The notes below the pieces were generated by a model, which was given only the letters and a program-made list of their open reading frames with translations, did no database searches and was not told the origin of the DNA. From the NCBI RefSeq assembly GCF_000381045.1, contig NZ_KB905732.1, positions 33,966-97,965 on the forward strand: DNA of 64,000 nucleotides, in the 5' to 3' direction. Every line of letters starts with the position of its first letter. The first letter of the stretch is position 1. Shown in pieces: positions 39,249-47,003 of the stretch. Made by a program: the position numbers and the translations under genes. This DNA is from Thermus scotoductus DSM 8553. Lineage in GTDB: Bacteria > Deinococcota > Deinococci > Deinococcales > Thermaceae.

Positions 39249-40247
39249 ATGGAAGAGGTGAAGATCGCCCTCCTGGGCGGAGGCACCGTGGGTAGCGCCT
39301 TTTACACCCTGGTCCAGGAGCGCCTCGAGGACTTCCATGCCCTGGGCTTCTCCCCTCGGTTTCTGGGGGTACTGGTGCGGGAAAGGACCAAGCCCAGGCC
39401 CATCCCTGACGAACTCCTGCGCACCGAACCCATGGACCTCCTGCAGGCGGACGTGGTGGTGGAAGCCATGGGTGGGGTGGAGGCCCCCCTCAGCTTGGTC
39501 CGCCCCGCCCTGGAAGCGGGTATCCCCCTCATCACCGCCAACAAGGCCCTTCTGGCGGAGGCCTGGGAGGCCTTGCGCCCCTTCGCTGAGGAAGGGCTGA
39601 TCTATCACGAGGCCAGCGTCATGGCCGGCACCCCGGCCCTATCCTTTTTGGAAACCCTCAGGGGAAGCCAGCTTGTAGAGCTCCACGGGATCCTGAACGG
39701 CACCACCCTCTACATCCTGCAGGAGATGGAAAAGAGGCGGACCTATGAGGAAGCCCTCCTCGAGGCCCAGCGTCTGGGCTACGCCGAGGCGGATCCCACC
39801 CTGGACGTGGAGGGCATAGACGCCGCCCACAAGCTCACCCTTTTGGCCAGGCTTCTGGTGGACCCTGCTTTCCCCTTCCCGGAGGTGAAAACCCAGGGCA
39901 TTACCCGCCTCACCCCGGAAATCCTCCAAACCGCCCAAGCCCAAGGAGAAAAAGTACGCCTGGTGGCAAGCCTCTACGGGGAAGGTGGGCGCTGGCGCGC
40001 GGCGGTGGCCCCCAGGCGCCTGCCGCAGGACCACCCTTTAGCCCGGGCCCAGGGCAACATCCTGTGGGTGCGGGCAAGGCCCCTGGGCGAGGTCTTCGTG
40101 ACGGGACCGGGAGCCGGGGGCGGGGCCACGGCCAGCGGCCTCCTCGCCGACCTCTTTCGCTTCCTCTCCGGCCACCTGGGCCACCTGCCCGCCCCGGCCC
40201 CAAAGCCTCCCACGGAAGAGGGAACCCCCTTCCCCGGGGTAGAATAA
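39249..40247 (+). CDS. hom: Homoserine dehydrogenase
   Basis: Reduces aspartate semialdehyde to homoserine. The 332-residue protein has the nucleotide loop LLGGGTVGSAFY, the TANKALLAE Lys segment, YHEASVMAGTPALSFLE, LNGTTLYIL and the catalytic AEADPTLDVEGIDAAHKL. It lacks the C-terminal ACT domain of many homologues, so feedback by threonine, if any, must act otherwise. It is followed at 90 bases by thrC, together giving homoserine to threonine; thrB is not in the window. Confidence 0.94.
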   Translation: MEEVKIALLGGGTVGSAFYTLVQERLEDFHALGFSPRFLGVLVRERTKPRPIPDELLRTEPMDLLQADVVVEAMGGVEAPLSLVRPALEAGIPLITANKALLAEAWEALRPFAEEGLIYHEASVMAGTPALSFLETLRGSQLVELHGILNGTTLYILQEMEKRRTYEEALLEAQRLGYAEADPTLDVEGIDAAHKLTLLARLLVDPAFPFPEVKTQGITRLTPEILQTAQAQGEKVRLVASLYGEGGRWRAAVAPRRLPQDHPLARAQGNILWVRARPLGEVFVTGPGAGGGATASGLLADLFRFLSGHLGHLPAPAPKPPTEEGTPFPGVE

Positions 40248-40251
40248 GGGC

Positions 40252-40305
40252 GTGCCCTTTCTGGACCTTCTCCACCCCATGAGCAAGGCTTTCCGGAACC
40301 CTTGA
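40252..40305 (+). CDS. Possible 17-residue leader peptide before thrC
   Basis: GTG 40252 to TGA 40305 encodes MPFLDLLHPMSKAFRNP if GTG initiates as Met. TAGAAT (40240-40245) stands six bases before the GTG, matching the leaderless pattern of nearby genes, and partly lies in the end of hom. It contains no Thr or Ile codon, so a classical threonine attenuator is not supported. It is small enough to be chance. Confidence 0.3.
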   Translation: MPFLDLLHPMSKAFRNP

Positions 40306-40313
40306 CGGCTTAG

Positions 40314-40337
40314 CCCCCTAGGGGGAAACATATCCCC
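40314..40337 (+). promoter_or_regulatory. Mutually exclusive hairpins before thrC
   Basis: CCCCC (40314-40318), GGGGG (40321-40325) and CCCC (40334-40337) lie in a row; the G-run can pair with either C-run. The second C-run touches the thrC start, and AGGGGG is the only Shine-Dalgarno-like sequence there. This could control thrC translation. Confidence 0.35.
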
Positions 40338-41393
40338 ATGCGGCTTCCCCTCATCGAGCGGTACCGGGCCCACCTTCCCGTGTCTCTCAACACGCCCGTG
40401 ATCTCCCTTTTGGAGGGCTCCACCCCCTTGATGCCCTTAAAAGGCCCTGAGGAAGCCCAAAGACGGGGCATACGCCTCTATGCCAAGTTCGAGGGGCTGA
40501 ACCCCACGGGGAGCTTCAAGGACCGGGGCATGACCCTGGCGGTTTCCAAGGCGGTGGAGGAAGGAGCGAAGGCGGTGGCGGCTGCCAGCACGGGAAACAC
40601 CGCCGCCAGCGCCGCCGCCTACGCCGCCCGTGCGGGGATAAGGGCCATCGTCATCCTGCCCGCGGGCTACGTGGCCCTGGGCAAGGTGGCCCAGAGCCTG
40701 GTCCATGGGGCGCGGATTATCCAAATCGAAGGCAACTTCGACCAGGCCTTGGCCCTTACCAAGGCCCTCACCGAGGCCTATCCCGTGGCCCTGGTGAACT
40801 CCTTGAACCCCTACCGCCTGGAAGGCCAGAAGACCCTGGCCTTCGAGGTGGTGGACGAGCTGGGGGATGCCCCCCAGTACCACGCCCTGCCCGTGGGCAA
40901 CGCCGGTAACATCACCGCCCACTGGATGGGCTACAAGGAATACCACGCCTTGGGCAAGGCGAGCCGCCTCCCCCGGATGCTGGGCTTCCAGGCGGCGGGC
41001 GCCGCTCCCTTGGTCCTGGGGCGGCCCGTGGAGAAGCCGGAAACCCTGGCCACCGCCATCCGCATCGGCAACCCGGCCAGCTGGCAAGGAGCCATGCGGG
41101 CCAAGGAGGAATCCGGCGGGACGATAGAGGCAGTGACAGACGAGGAAATCCTCCTCGCCTACCGCTACCTGGCCCAGGAGGAAGGAATCTTCTGCGAGCC
41201 CGCCTCCGCCGCCGCCATGGCCGGGGTGTGGAAGCTCCTCAGGGAGGATCGGTTGGATCCGGGAAGCACCGTGGTCCTCACCCTCACGGGCCACGGCCTC
41301 AAGGACCCGGCCACCGCGGAAAAGGTGGCCGAGCTTCTACCCCCGGTGCCAGCGAACCTCGAGGCGGTAGCCGAGGCCGCGGGGCTATTGTGA
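40338..41393 (+). CDS. thrC: Threonine synthase
   Basis: PLP enzyme converting O-phosphohomoserine to threonine. The 351-residue protein is very close to the T. thermophilus enzyme as I recall it: PLP Lys61 in NPTGSFKDRGM, ASTGNTAASAAAYAARAG, PVGNAGNITAHWMGY and the terminal LTLTGHGLKDP. It is the compact (class II-like) form without the N-terminal extension of plant and yeast enzymes. Confidence 0.96.
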   Translation: MRLPLIERYRAHLPVSLNTPVISLLEGSTPLMPLKGPEEAQRRGIRLYAKFEGLNPTGSFKDRGMTLAVSKAVEEGAKAVAAASTGNTAASAAAYAARAGIRAIVILPAGYVALGKVAQSLVHGARIIQIEGNFDQALALTKALTEAYPVALVNSLNPYRLEGQKTLAFEVVDELGDAPQYHALPVGNAGNITAHWMGYKEYHALGKASRLPRMLGFQAAGAAPLVLGRPVEKPETLATAIRIGNPASWQGAMRAKEESGGTIEAVTDEEILLAYRYLAQEEGIFCEPASAAAMAGVWKLLREDRLDPGSTVVLTLTGHGLKDPATAEKVAELLPPVPANLEAVAEAAGLL

Positions 41394-41405
41394 TAAGCTT
41401 GGGCC

Positions 41406-41720
41406 ATGTCCGAGGCCAAAGACGCCCGCAGGAAGCCCAAGGAACCCTTCCCCGGAGCCTACTACCTGGCAGGGGCCATCACCATCGCCCTCATGCTTTT
41501 CTTTATGGTCCTGGGAGCCACCCTTCCCCCCGGGATAGCGGGGTTTCTGGTGGCCTTCGTCCTGGGCCTTACCGTAAACCCCAAGTATGTCCCCTTCTTT
41601 CTCGTGGCGGGGGTCTTCTCCGCGGTCATGGGCTTTTTGGGGCAGGAGCCCCAGGTGGCCTGGGGCGGGGTAGCCCTGGCCCTTTCCCAGGTGCTGGTCA
41701 AACGCTTTAACTGGACCTGA
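41406..41720 (+). CDS. Small membrane protein, unknown
   Basis: A 104-residue protein with a charged N-terminus (MSEAKDARRKPKEPFPG) and three hydrophobic helices (about 19-38, 44-58, 64-80). No recognised family. TAAGCT begins right after the thrC stop and ends six bases before ATG 41406, so it may have its own leaderless transcript. Its stop overlaps the next start (TGATG). Confidence 0.7.
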   Translation: MSEAKDARRKPKEPFPGAYYLAGAITIALMLFFMVLGATLPPGIAGFLVAFVLGLTVNPKYVPFFLVAGVFSAVMGFLGQEPQVAWGGVALALSQVLVKRFNWT

Positions 41721-42016
41721 TGAACCCTAACCGCCTATCCCAAAGCCTGGCCCTCCTGGGTGTGGCCGCCTACGCCTACTTCCTCTTCCTGCGCCCCAAC
41801 CAGGAGGGAATGGCCCTGGCCGTGGGCCTCTTCGTGGGCACCATGGGCGTCGCCTATGGGGAGAAGCCCTTTCTTGTGCCCTTCTTTGTGGGGCTTTTCG
41901 CCTTGCTCTTCCTCCTTCAGCTCCTCTTCGGCCACCCCATCCCCTTCCTCACAGGGGGTGCCCTGGGGGCAGGCCTTCCCTATCTGGTCTACCGCTTGCG
42001 CAAGCCCGCCAGGTAG
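41720..42016 (+). CDS. Small membrane protein, unknown
   Basis: A 98-residue protein with four hydrophobic segments almost end to end (SLALLGVAAYAYFLFL, MALAVGLFVGTMGVAY, FFVGLFALLFLLQLLFG, LTGGALGAGLPYLVY). Coupled to the preceding membrane protein by TGATG, suggesting a two-subunit partnership. Its 3' end overlaps the convergent membrane gene by 28 bases. Confidence 0.7.
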   Translation: MNPNRLSQSLALLGVAAYAYFLFLRPNQEGMALAVGLFVGTMGVAYGEKPFLVPFFVGLFALLFLLQLLFGHPIPFLTGGALGAGLPYLVYRLRKPAR

Positions 42017-42327
42017 AGGAGGGCTCCAAGGAGCATTCCCTCTCCCAGGGCCGGCAGGTAAAGGAGGAGTTCCCGGACGTCCAAGCGCAGGTAGAGGAGG
42101 AGGGGCCAAGGGGTGAGGGCCCAGGCCAATCCCGGCCTGCCGTACCCTGCCGCCAGGAAGATTCCTACACCCAGGCCCCTCAGGTAGGCCAGCCACCCCG
42201 AGCCCAGCTCGTTTTGATACACAAACCAGATGAGATTGACCCAGACCCCCAAGGCCCAGAGGGGAAGGCGGTTCTGCCAGCGAAAGGCCACGAAGAGGAG
42301 GAGCAAAAACCCGAGCACCTCAAGCAC
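41989..42327 (-). CDS. Small membrane protein, unknown
   Basis: A 112-residue protein with about four hydrophobic segments (VLGFLLLLFVAF, LWALGVWVNLIWFVY, GLGVGIFLAAGY, LTPWPLLLYLRL). GTG 42327 is chosen because GGAGGT precedes it by five bases and it overlaps the kinase stop by eight; ATG 42348 lacks a binding site. Function unknown; linked to the 2-phosphoglycerate kinase gene by overlap. Confidence 0.65.
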   Translation of the reverse strand: MLEVLGFLLLLFVAFRWQNRLPLWALGVWVNLIWFVYQNELGSGWLAYLRGLGVGIFLAAGYGRPGLAWALTPWPLLLYLRLDVRELLLYLPALGEGMLLGALLYLAGLRKR

Positions 42328-43753
42328 GGGCCACCTCCCGGGAGCCATGGGCCTCGAGGTAGGCCACCAGGACCTCCAAGGCCTTCTCCACTGCCTCATC
42401 CAGATCCTCGCCAGGGATAACGGGAATCCCCTCCTCCTGGGCCCAGCGGAGGAGGTGCTCCTGGATGAGGCGGATCTCGGCGAAGTGGGTGAGGTATTTC
42501 TCCTGCGGCCGGGCGCGGGCCGTCTCCCGGTCCCTAAGGAGAAAGCGGTCCCGGTGAAGCTTCTCGTCCTGAAGCACCACCAGCATGGGTACAGTGAGGA
42601 CCCGCTCCCGGTAAGGATGGTCCAGGTAACGGGGGACCACGTGAACCCCTTCCAGAACGATGGAGGTCCCCTCGAGGGCGCTTCGCTCCTGAATAGCCCG
42701 CAAACCCACCGCCACTCGGGCCACCTGGTCCAAAAAGCCCCGCATCACCCGCACCTCATGGCTTTCCTCCCCGCTCAGGTCCAGCAGAAGGGCTCTCCAG
42801 GCCTCAAAGGTGGAAAGGTGTAAGGTGGGAAGGAGGTCCTGGGAAAGGGAGGCCCGGAAGACCTCCCGCACGGCATCGGAGGGAACGATGTGGGTGATGC
42901 CCAAGCGGTAGGCCAGGGCCGAGGCCAGCACGCTCTTCCCCACCCCGGTTACCCCACCGATGAGGATGTGCACCGGGCGGGCGCTTCGCCTCAGGCTTCT
43001 AAGGAGCAGGTACCGCCTGGCCACCTCCTCCCCCGCCTCCTTTAGAAGGGCCTGGTACACCCTTTCCCGAAGCTCATTCCGCCGGATCACCCTCCGCCCC
43101 TCCTGGCGCAGGGCCTTTTCCATCTCCCGGGCCAGCCGGTACGCCCGCTCAGGGGAGAACCCAATGCCCATCAGGGACTGGGCCAGGATACCTTTGGAGA
43201 AAGGCATCCGGGGTTCGCCGCTTTCCTCCTCCACGAAAAGCTCCCCGGCGAAGGCCTGGCGCTGGAGGTAGCGCCTGCGAGCCCCCTTCCCCAGGGCCCG
43301 GCCCACCACCTGGGCCACCATCTCCTCCAGGCGGCGGGCGGAGATCTGCCTGACCCCTTCTTGCCTGAGATGCCCTTCCACTTCCTTGGCCAGGTCGTGG
43401 GCTTCCTTCAAGGAAAAACCCGCCTCCTCGAGGCTCCTCGCCAGAAGCCCTTTGGAAAAGGGACGGCGCTTCCTCCCCTGGAGCACCAGGATCTCCTCAA
43501 AGGGAAGGGTCTGCCTGGAAAGGCTATCCGCCACCTCCTCCCCCAGGGCCCGGGCCACCTCCTCCAAGAAAACCCGGCGCAAGACCCGAGGGGGCACGGC
43601 CAGCTGCCCCTCCGCCTTCAACCTCTCCTCCACGGTGTGGGCCACGGCTTGGGCGGCCTCGAGGGGCACCCCCAAGGGCAAAAGCGCCTCCACCAGAAGC
43701 CCCTTGGAAAGAGGCCACCTTCCTCTGCGCAGGCGAACAAAAACCTCAGCCAT
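42320..43753 (-). CDS. 2-phosphoglycerate kinase-like protein with three ATP-cone repeats
   Basis: The C-terminal part (from about 258) is a P-loop kinase: HILIGGVTGVGKSVLASALA with Walker A near 263-273, IVPSDAVREVFRAS, IVLEGVHVVPRYL and the RFLLRDRETARARP segment, as in archaeal 2-phosphoglycerate kinases, which make 2,3-bisphosphoglycerate on the way to the thermoprotectant cyclic form. The N-terminal 255 residues contain three repeats with the ATP-cone look (WPLSKGLLVEALLPLG near 13, RPFSKGLLARSLEEAG near 95, MPFSKGILAQSLMGIG near 182). Known family members carry one. At 477 residues it is correspondingly long. TATGAT lies eight bases before ATG 43753. Confidence 0.8.
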   Translation of the reverse strand: MAEVFVRLRRGRWPLSKGLLVEALLPLGVPLEAAQAVAHTVEERLKAEGQLAVPPRVLRRVFLEEVARALGEEVADSLSRQTLPFEEILVLQGRKRRPFSKGLLARSLEEAGFSLKEAHDLAKEVEGHLRQEGVRQISARRLEEMVAQVVGRALGKGARRRYLQRQAFAGELFVEEESGEPRMPFSKGILAQSLMGIGFSPERAYRLAREMEKALRQEGRRVIRRNELRERVYQALLKEAGEEVARRYLLLRSLRRSARPVHILIGGVTGVGKSVLASALAYRLGITHIVPSDAVREVFRASLSQDLLPTLHLSTFEAWRALLLDLSGEESHEVRVMRGFLDQVARVAVGLRAIQERSALEGTSIVLEGVHVVPRYLDHPYRERVLTVPMLVVLQDEKLHRDRFLLRDRETARARPQEKYLTHFAEIRLIQEHLLRWAQEEGIPVIPGEDLDEAVEKALEVLVAYLEAHGSREVARA

Positions 43754-43794
43754 TCTCTGGCATCATAGCACTTTACTCATGAGAATGGCCTTTC

Positions 43795-43824
43795 TTGACA
43801 GGCCTTTTCCCCGCGTGCTACCAT
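43795..43824 (+). promoter_or_regulatory. Promoter of the tRNA-Cys/tRNA-Val unit
   Basis: A perfect TTGACA (43795-43800), 18-base spacer and TACCAT (43819-43824) place the start a few bases before tRNA-Cys at 43837. Confidence 0.75.
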
Positions 43825-43836
43825 ACCTTACGGCTT

Positions 43837-43911
<75 letters not shown>

Positions 43912-43917
43912 AAGCAT

Positions 43918-43994
43918 GGGCGCGTAGCTCAGGTGGCCAGAGCACTACCTTGACACGGTAGGGGTCGGTGGTTCAAGTCCACTCGCGCCCACCA
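43918..43994 (+). tRNA. tRNA-Val (GAC)
   Basis: A 77-base tRNA with encoded CCA: acceptor GGGCGCG/CGCGCCC, anticodon loop TTGACAC, T-arm GTGGTTCAAGTCCAC. Second gene of the pair, followed by a terminator. Confidence 0.96.
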
Positions 43995-43998
43995 AGAA

Positions 43999-44025
43999 CC
44001 CCCGGGGCTGGCCCCGGGGGATTTT
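43999..44025 (+). terminator. Terminator of the tRNA pair
   Basis: CCCCCGGGG (43999-44007) and CCCCGGGGG (44012-44020) form a 9-bp stem with loop CTGG, followed by ATTTTC. The convergent ttuA stop is two bases further on. Confidence 0.85.
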
Positions 44026-44026
44026 C

Positions 44027-44992
44027 TCATCCCAGGCGCGCCACCGGCGCCAGGGGGTGGAACTCGGCCTCCTCCGGGAGAAGGCGCCGCTTCTTGGCCC
44101 GGCGGTACACCCCATCCCACATGCGGCAGAAGGAACACACCGCCCCCGTGGTGGGGTAGCCGCAGCGCTCGCACTCCCGCAGCTGCACCTCCTCGGCCGC
44201 CTGCAGGCGGGGCTGGATCCTATCCAGAAACCCCTCCAGGAAGCGCAGCTTGGCCCCGGGCATCTCCCGCTCCACCAGGTTTAGGGCCTCCTTGTAAAGG
44301 AGGCTCTTGGCCCCCTTGGCGTTGGGGCACTCCTCGTGCAGGTAGCGGATCCCCCTTAGGAGGGTGTAGGAGAGGACCTCCCGCTCGCTGAAGCGGAAGA
44401 AGGGCTTGACCCGGGCGGCCAGGCCCGGCTTTTCGGGAAGCACCGGCCCCTGGCGGACCAGGGCGTCCTCCTGGGGGTTCATGAGGTTGCCGAAGAGGAC
44501 CGCCGCCTCGTCGTCCAGGTTGTGGCCGGTGGCCACCACCCTAAAGCCCCCCTCCACCGCCACCTGGTTGATGATGTACCGCTTGGAAAGGCCGCAGGCG
44601 GAACAGGCCACGCGCCCCGAAAGCTCCGCCAGCTCCGGAACGCCAAAGCCATAGGCCTGGCGCAGGTCCACCACCCAAAGCTCGAGGCCCCGGTCCTGGG
44701 CAAAGCTTTGCGTAACCTCAAGGCTCCTTTCCGAGTAAGCCCCGATTCCGAGCTGCAGGTGAAGCCCCACCGCCTCATAGCCGAGCCGCCAAAGCACATC
44801 CCAAAGGGCCAGGGAATCCTTACCCCCGGAAACCGCCACCAAAACCCGCTCGCCCGGTTGAAGCATCCTGTGGCGGCGGATGGCCCGCTCGGTTTCCTTG
44901 ACAAACCACTCCAGGTAGTGCGCCTTGCACAGGGAAAAGCCCCTGCCCCGAAGCTCCACCTGGGCCTTCTCGCCGCAAACCTTACACACCAT
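44027..44992 (-). CDS. ttuA: tRNA 5-methyluridine-54 2-sulfurtransferase TtuA
   Basis: Makes 2-thioribothymidine-54, a tRNA change that raises thermal stability. The 321-residue protein matches T. thermophilus TtuA in length and key sites: N-terminal zinc finger Cys3 and Cys6 with Cys22 and His25, PP-loop SGGKDS at 55-60, cluster ligands Cys130, Cys133 and Cys222, and a C-terminal zinc finger (CERCGYP, CSFC). Sulfur comes from the TtuB thiocarboxylate. ATG 44992 overlaps the ttuB frame by 11 bases. Confidence 0.96.
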   Translation of the reverse strand: MVCKVCGEKAQVELRGRGFSLCKAHYLEWFVKETERAIRRHRMLQPGERVLVAVSGGKDSLALWDVLWRLGYEAVGLHLQLGIGAYSERSLEVTQSFAQDRGLELWVVDLRQAYGFGVPELAELSGRVACSACGLSKRYIINQVAVEGGFRVVATGHNLDDEAAVLFGNLMNPQEDALVRQGPVLPEKPGLAARVKPFFRFSEREVLSYTLLRGIRYLHEECPNAKGAKSLLYKEALNLVEREMPGAKLRFLEGFLDRIQPRLQAAEEVQLRECERCGYPTTGAVCSFCRMWDGVYRRAKKRRLLPEEAEFHPLAPVARLG

Positions 44993-45203
44993 GGCCGCTT
45001 TCACCCCACCCCCCGGAGATGGCGGAGAGGACCTCGAGGGTCTCCCCTTCCCCCACCCTCTCATCCAGGGTGAGGAGCTCCTCCCCCCGGATCACCACCA
45101 CCGTTTCCGGGTTCAAGCCCAGCTCCAGGAGGATCTCCTTTAGGGGCCTATCCCCTTTTACCTCCACCTCCTTGCGCTCGGGAAGGCGCAACACCAGCTT
45201 CAT
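44982..45203 (-). CDS. ttuB: Ubiquitin-like sulfur carrier TtuB with C-terminal extension
   Basis: Beta-grasp sulfur carrier and protein modifier. The sequence tracks T. thermophilus TtuB (LVLRLPERKEVEVKG, LGLNPETVVVIRGEELLTL, LEVLSAISGG), which as I recall ends at the functional Gly-Gly at about residue 65. Here the frame continues through a G6 run for eight more residues (WGESGHGV) before TAA, so a free Gly-Gly terminus needs processing or a frame change: one extra G would give SGGVG and stop. TACACT lies six bases before ATG 45203, within the end of acuC. Confidence 0.88.
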   Translation of the reverse strand: MKLVLRLPERKEVEVKGDRPLKEILLELGLNPETVVVIRGEELLTLDERVGEGETLEVLSAISGGWGESGHGV

Positions 45204-45207
45204 CCCG

Positions 45208-46335
45208 CTAGTGTACCAGGTGGGGGCGCACCAACTCCGTGAGCCTTTCCAGGGTAAGGCGGTTCCGCTTCTCTATCTCCTGCCTCCTGGGAATCTCCGG
45301 GTAAGGCGCCTCGGGATCGTGGAGGGTGGGGGTAAGGGGTTGGCCGAGCCTTGCCTCCCACTCTCGAAGCCACCCCTCCGGCAGGCGCTCGGGAAGAGGA
45401 AGGCCATGGAAGACGAGGTAGAGAAGGGCCCAGACCCGCACGGTGGCGTCCAGGCTGTACCCGCCCCCCAAGGTGAGGAGGATCCTTCCCCCGGCGTAGG
45501 CCTCGGCGTACTCCAGCACCAGGCGGAAGAGGCGCTCGTAGGCCCGGGTGGTGAGGAGAAGGTCGGCCAGGGGGTCCAAGAAGTGGGCATCGGCCCCTGC
45601 CTGCACCACCAGCACATCCGGGCGGAAGGCCCCAAGAGCCCAGGGCACCAGGGCCTCAAAGACCTCCAGGTAACTCTCGTCCTCGGTGAAGGGCTCCAGG
45701 GGCAGGTTGAGCTTCCTCCCCACCCCCTCTCCCCGCCCGATCTCGTGCACGTGCCCGGTACCGGGGAAAAGGTAGCGGCCAGACTCGTGCAGGCTTATGG
45801 TCAGGACTTCCTTTTCCTCATAGTGGATCCACTGCACCCCATCCCCGTGGTGGACGTCTATGTCCAGGTAGGCTACCCGTAGCCCCGAGCGCACCAGGTG
45901 CCGGATGGCCACGGATAGATCGTTGTACACGCAAAAGCCGCTGGAGCGGTCGTACTGGGCGTGATGTAGACCCCCGCCCAGCTGGAGCACCCGCTTCTCC
46001 CCCGCCAGGATCCGCCGGGCTCCCTCCAGGGTGCCCCCCACCAGGATCCTGGCCGCCCGGTCCATGCCGGGAAAGACCGGGGTGTCCCCCGTGCCCAAGC
46101 CGTAATGCTCCAAATCGGGCACCCCCTCCCCCCGGCTTGCCGCCTCCACCCGCTTCACCAAGCGCTCGGAATGCACGGAAAGCACGTCCTCCCGGGTGGC
46201 CTCTCCTGGAACCAGGGGTTCACGCCATACCCCCAGGGCTTGAAGAAGGGAGGTGAGCATCTCCAGGCGCACCGGGCTGAAGGGGTGGCTAGGACCGAAG
46301 TTGTACAGGCGGTACTCGTCCCGGTAGATCACCAT
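45208..46335 (-). CDS. acuC: Histone-deacetylase-family protein AcuC
   Basis: Zinc-dependent deacetylase, expected to act on acetyl-CoA synthetase or other acetylated proteins. The 375-residue protein has GPSHPFSPVRLEML, the catalytic GGLHHA His pair, AYLDIDVHHGDGVQ with zinc Asp and His, QAGADAH with the second zinc Asp, and GGGYSLDA near the C-terminus. It overlaps acuB by seven bases, the same pairing as acuB-acuC of Bacillus. Confidence 0.92.
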   Translation of the reverse strand: MVIYRDEYRLYNFGPSHPFSPVRLEMLTSLLQALGVWREPLVPGEATREDVLSVHSERLVKRVEAASRGEGVPDLEHYGLGTGDTPVFPGMDRAARILVGGTLEGARRILAGEKRVLQLGGGLHHAQYDRSSGFCVYNDLSVAIRHLVRSGLRVAYLDIDVHHGDGVQWIHYEEKEVLTISLHESGRYLFPGTGHVHEIGRGEGVGRKLNLPLEPFTEDESYLEVFEALVPWALGAFRPDVLVVQAGADAHFLDPLADLLLTTRAYERLFRLVLEYAEAYAGGRILLTLGGGYSLDATVRVWALLYLVFHGLPLPERLPEGWLREWEARLGQPLTPTLHDPEAPYPEIPRRQEIEKRNRLTLERLTELVRPHLVH

Positions 46336-46955
46336 GGCTTCTTGGGGGGCCAGAGCACCTCAAACCCCTCCTGGCGTAGCCCCTCCGCAAGAAGGTGGGT
46401 TTCCAGGGTGTTCACCCGGACCACGGCCCGCACAAAGGCCTCCTCCTCCGGGTAGGAGAGGAGGGAGTGGATGTTCACCCCCCGCTTTGCCAGAAACCCC
46501 GTAAGCCGGAAGAGCTCCCCCACGCGGTCGGGGAGGCGCACCTCGAGGCGGCCCGAGGGCTCCGTAACCCCGGTGAGCTTAAGGAGCGCGTCCAGAAGGT
46601 CAATCCCCGTGACGATCCCCACCAAAGCGCCATCCTCCAGCACGGGCAGGCAGCCGATCTTCCTTTCCCGCATCACCCGGGCGGCCTCCTCCACGGGATC
46701 CAGGGGATGGGCGGTGACCACCTCCCGGGTCATCACCTCCCCCACCTGGGCGCACCCAGGGCAAGGCCCCTTGGGGTTTAGGTGGCTGGTGGCCAGGCGG
46801 ATATCCCGGTCGGTGATGATCCCCACCAGCCTTCCCTCCTCCATCACCGGCAGGTGACGGATGCCCTTCTCCAAAAGGAGGCGGTTGGCCTCCTCGAGGG
46901 TCACCCCGGGCCCCACCGTGATCACGGGGAAGCGCATCACGTCCTGGACCAACAT
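46329..46955 (-). CDS. acuB: CBS-pair and ACT domain protein AcuB
   Basis: A 208-residue regulatory protein: two CBS motifs (VMRFPVITVGPGVTLEEANRLL near 6-27; VMTREVVTAHPLDPVEEAA near 74-92) and a C-terminal ACT-like domain from about 135 (LEVRLPDRVGELFRLTGFLA). An insert with CPGC lies between the CBS motifs. CBS pairs usually bind adenine nucleotides, so AcuB may tie AcuC activity to energy state. Leaderless start: TATACT six bases before ATG 46955. Confidence 0.9.
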   Translation of the reverse strand: MLVQDVMRFPVITVGPGVTLEEANRLLLEKGIRHLPVMEEGRLVGIITDRDIRLATSHLNPKGPCPGCAQVGEVMTREVVTAHPLDPVEEAARVMRERKIGCLPVLEDGALVGIVTGIDLLDALLKLTGVTEPSGRLEVRLPDRVGELFRLTGFLAKRGVNIHSLLSYPEEEAFVRAVVRVNTLETHLLAEGLRQEGFEVLWPPKKPW

Positions 46956-46988
46956 GAAAAAAGTATACCCCGGCGGGATCCGCCGGGG
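46956..46988 (-). terminator. Transporter-operon terminator doubling as acuB promoter
   Basis: CCCCGGCGG (46968-46976) and CCGCCGGGG (46980-46988) form a 9-bp stem. The following minus-strand TATACTTTTTTC is both the T-rich tail of this terminator and the -10 box (TATACT, 46967-46962) of acuB, six bases before its ATG. Confidence 0.7.
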
Positions 46989-47003
46989 CCTTCTCCCTAA
47001 AAC

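Noticed and set aside
39181-39249. Riboswitch before hom
   Set aside because: Only 49 bases separate queG and hom, and the TATAAT box allows a leaderless hom transcript, leaving no room for an aptamer.
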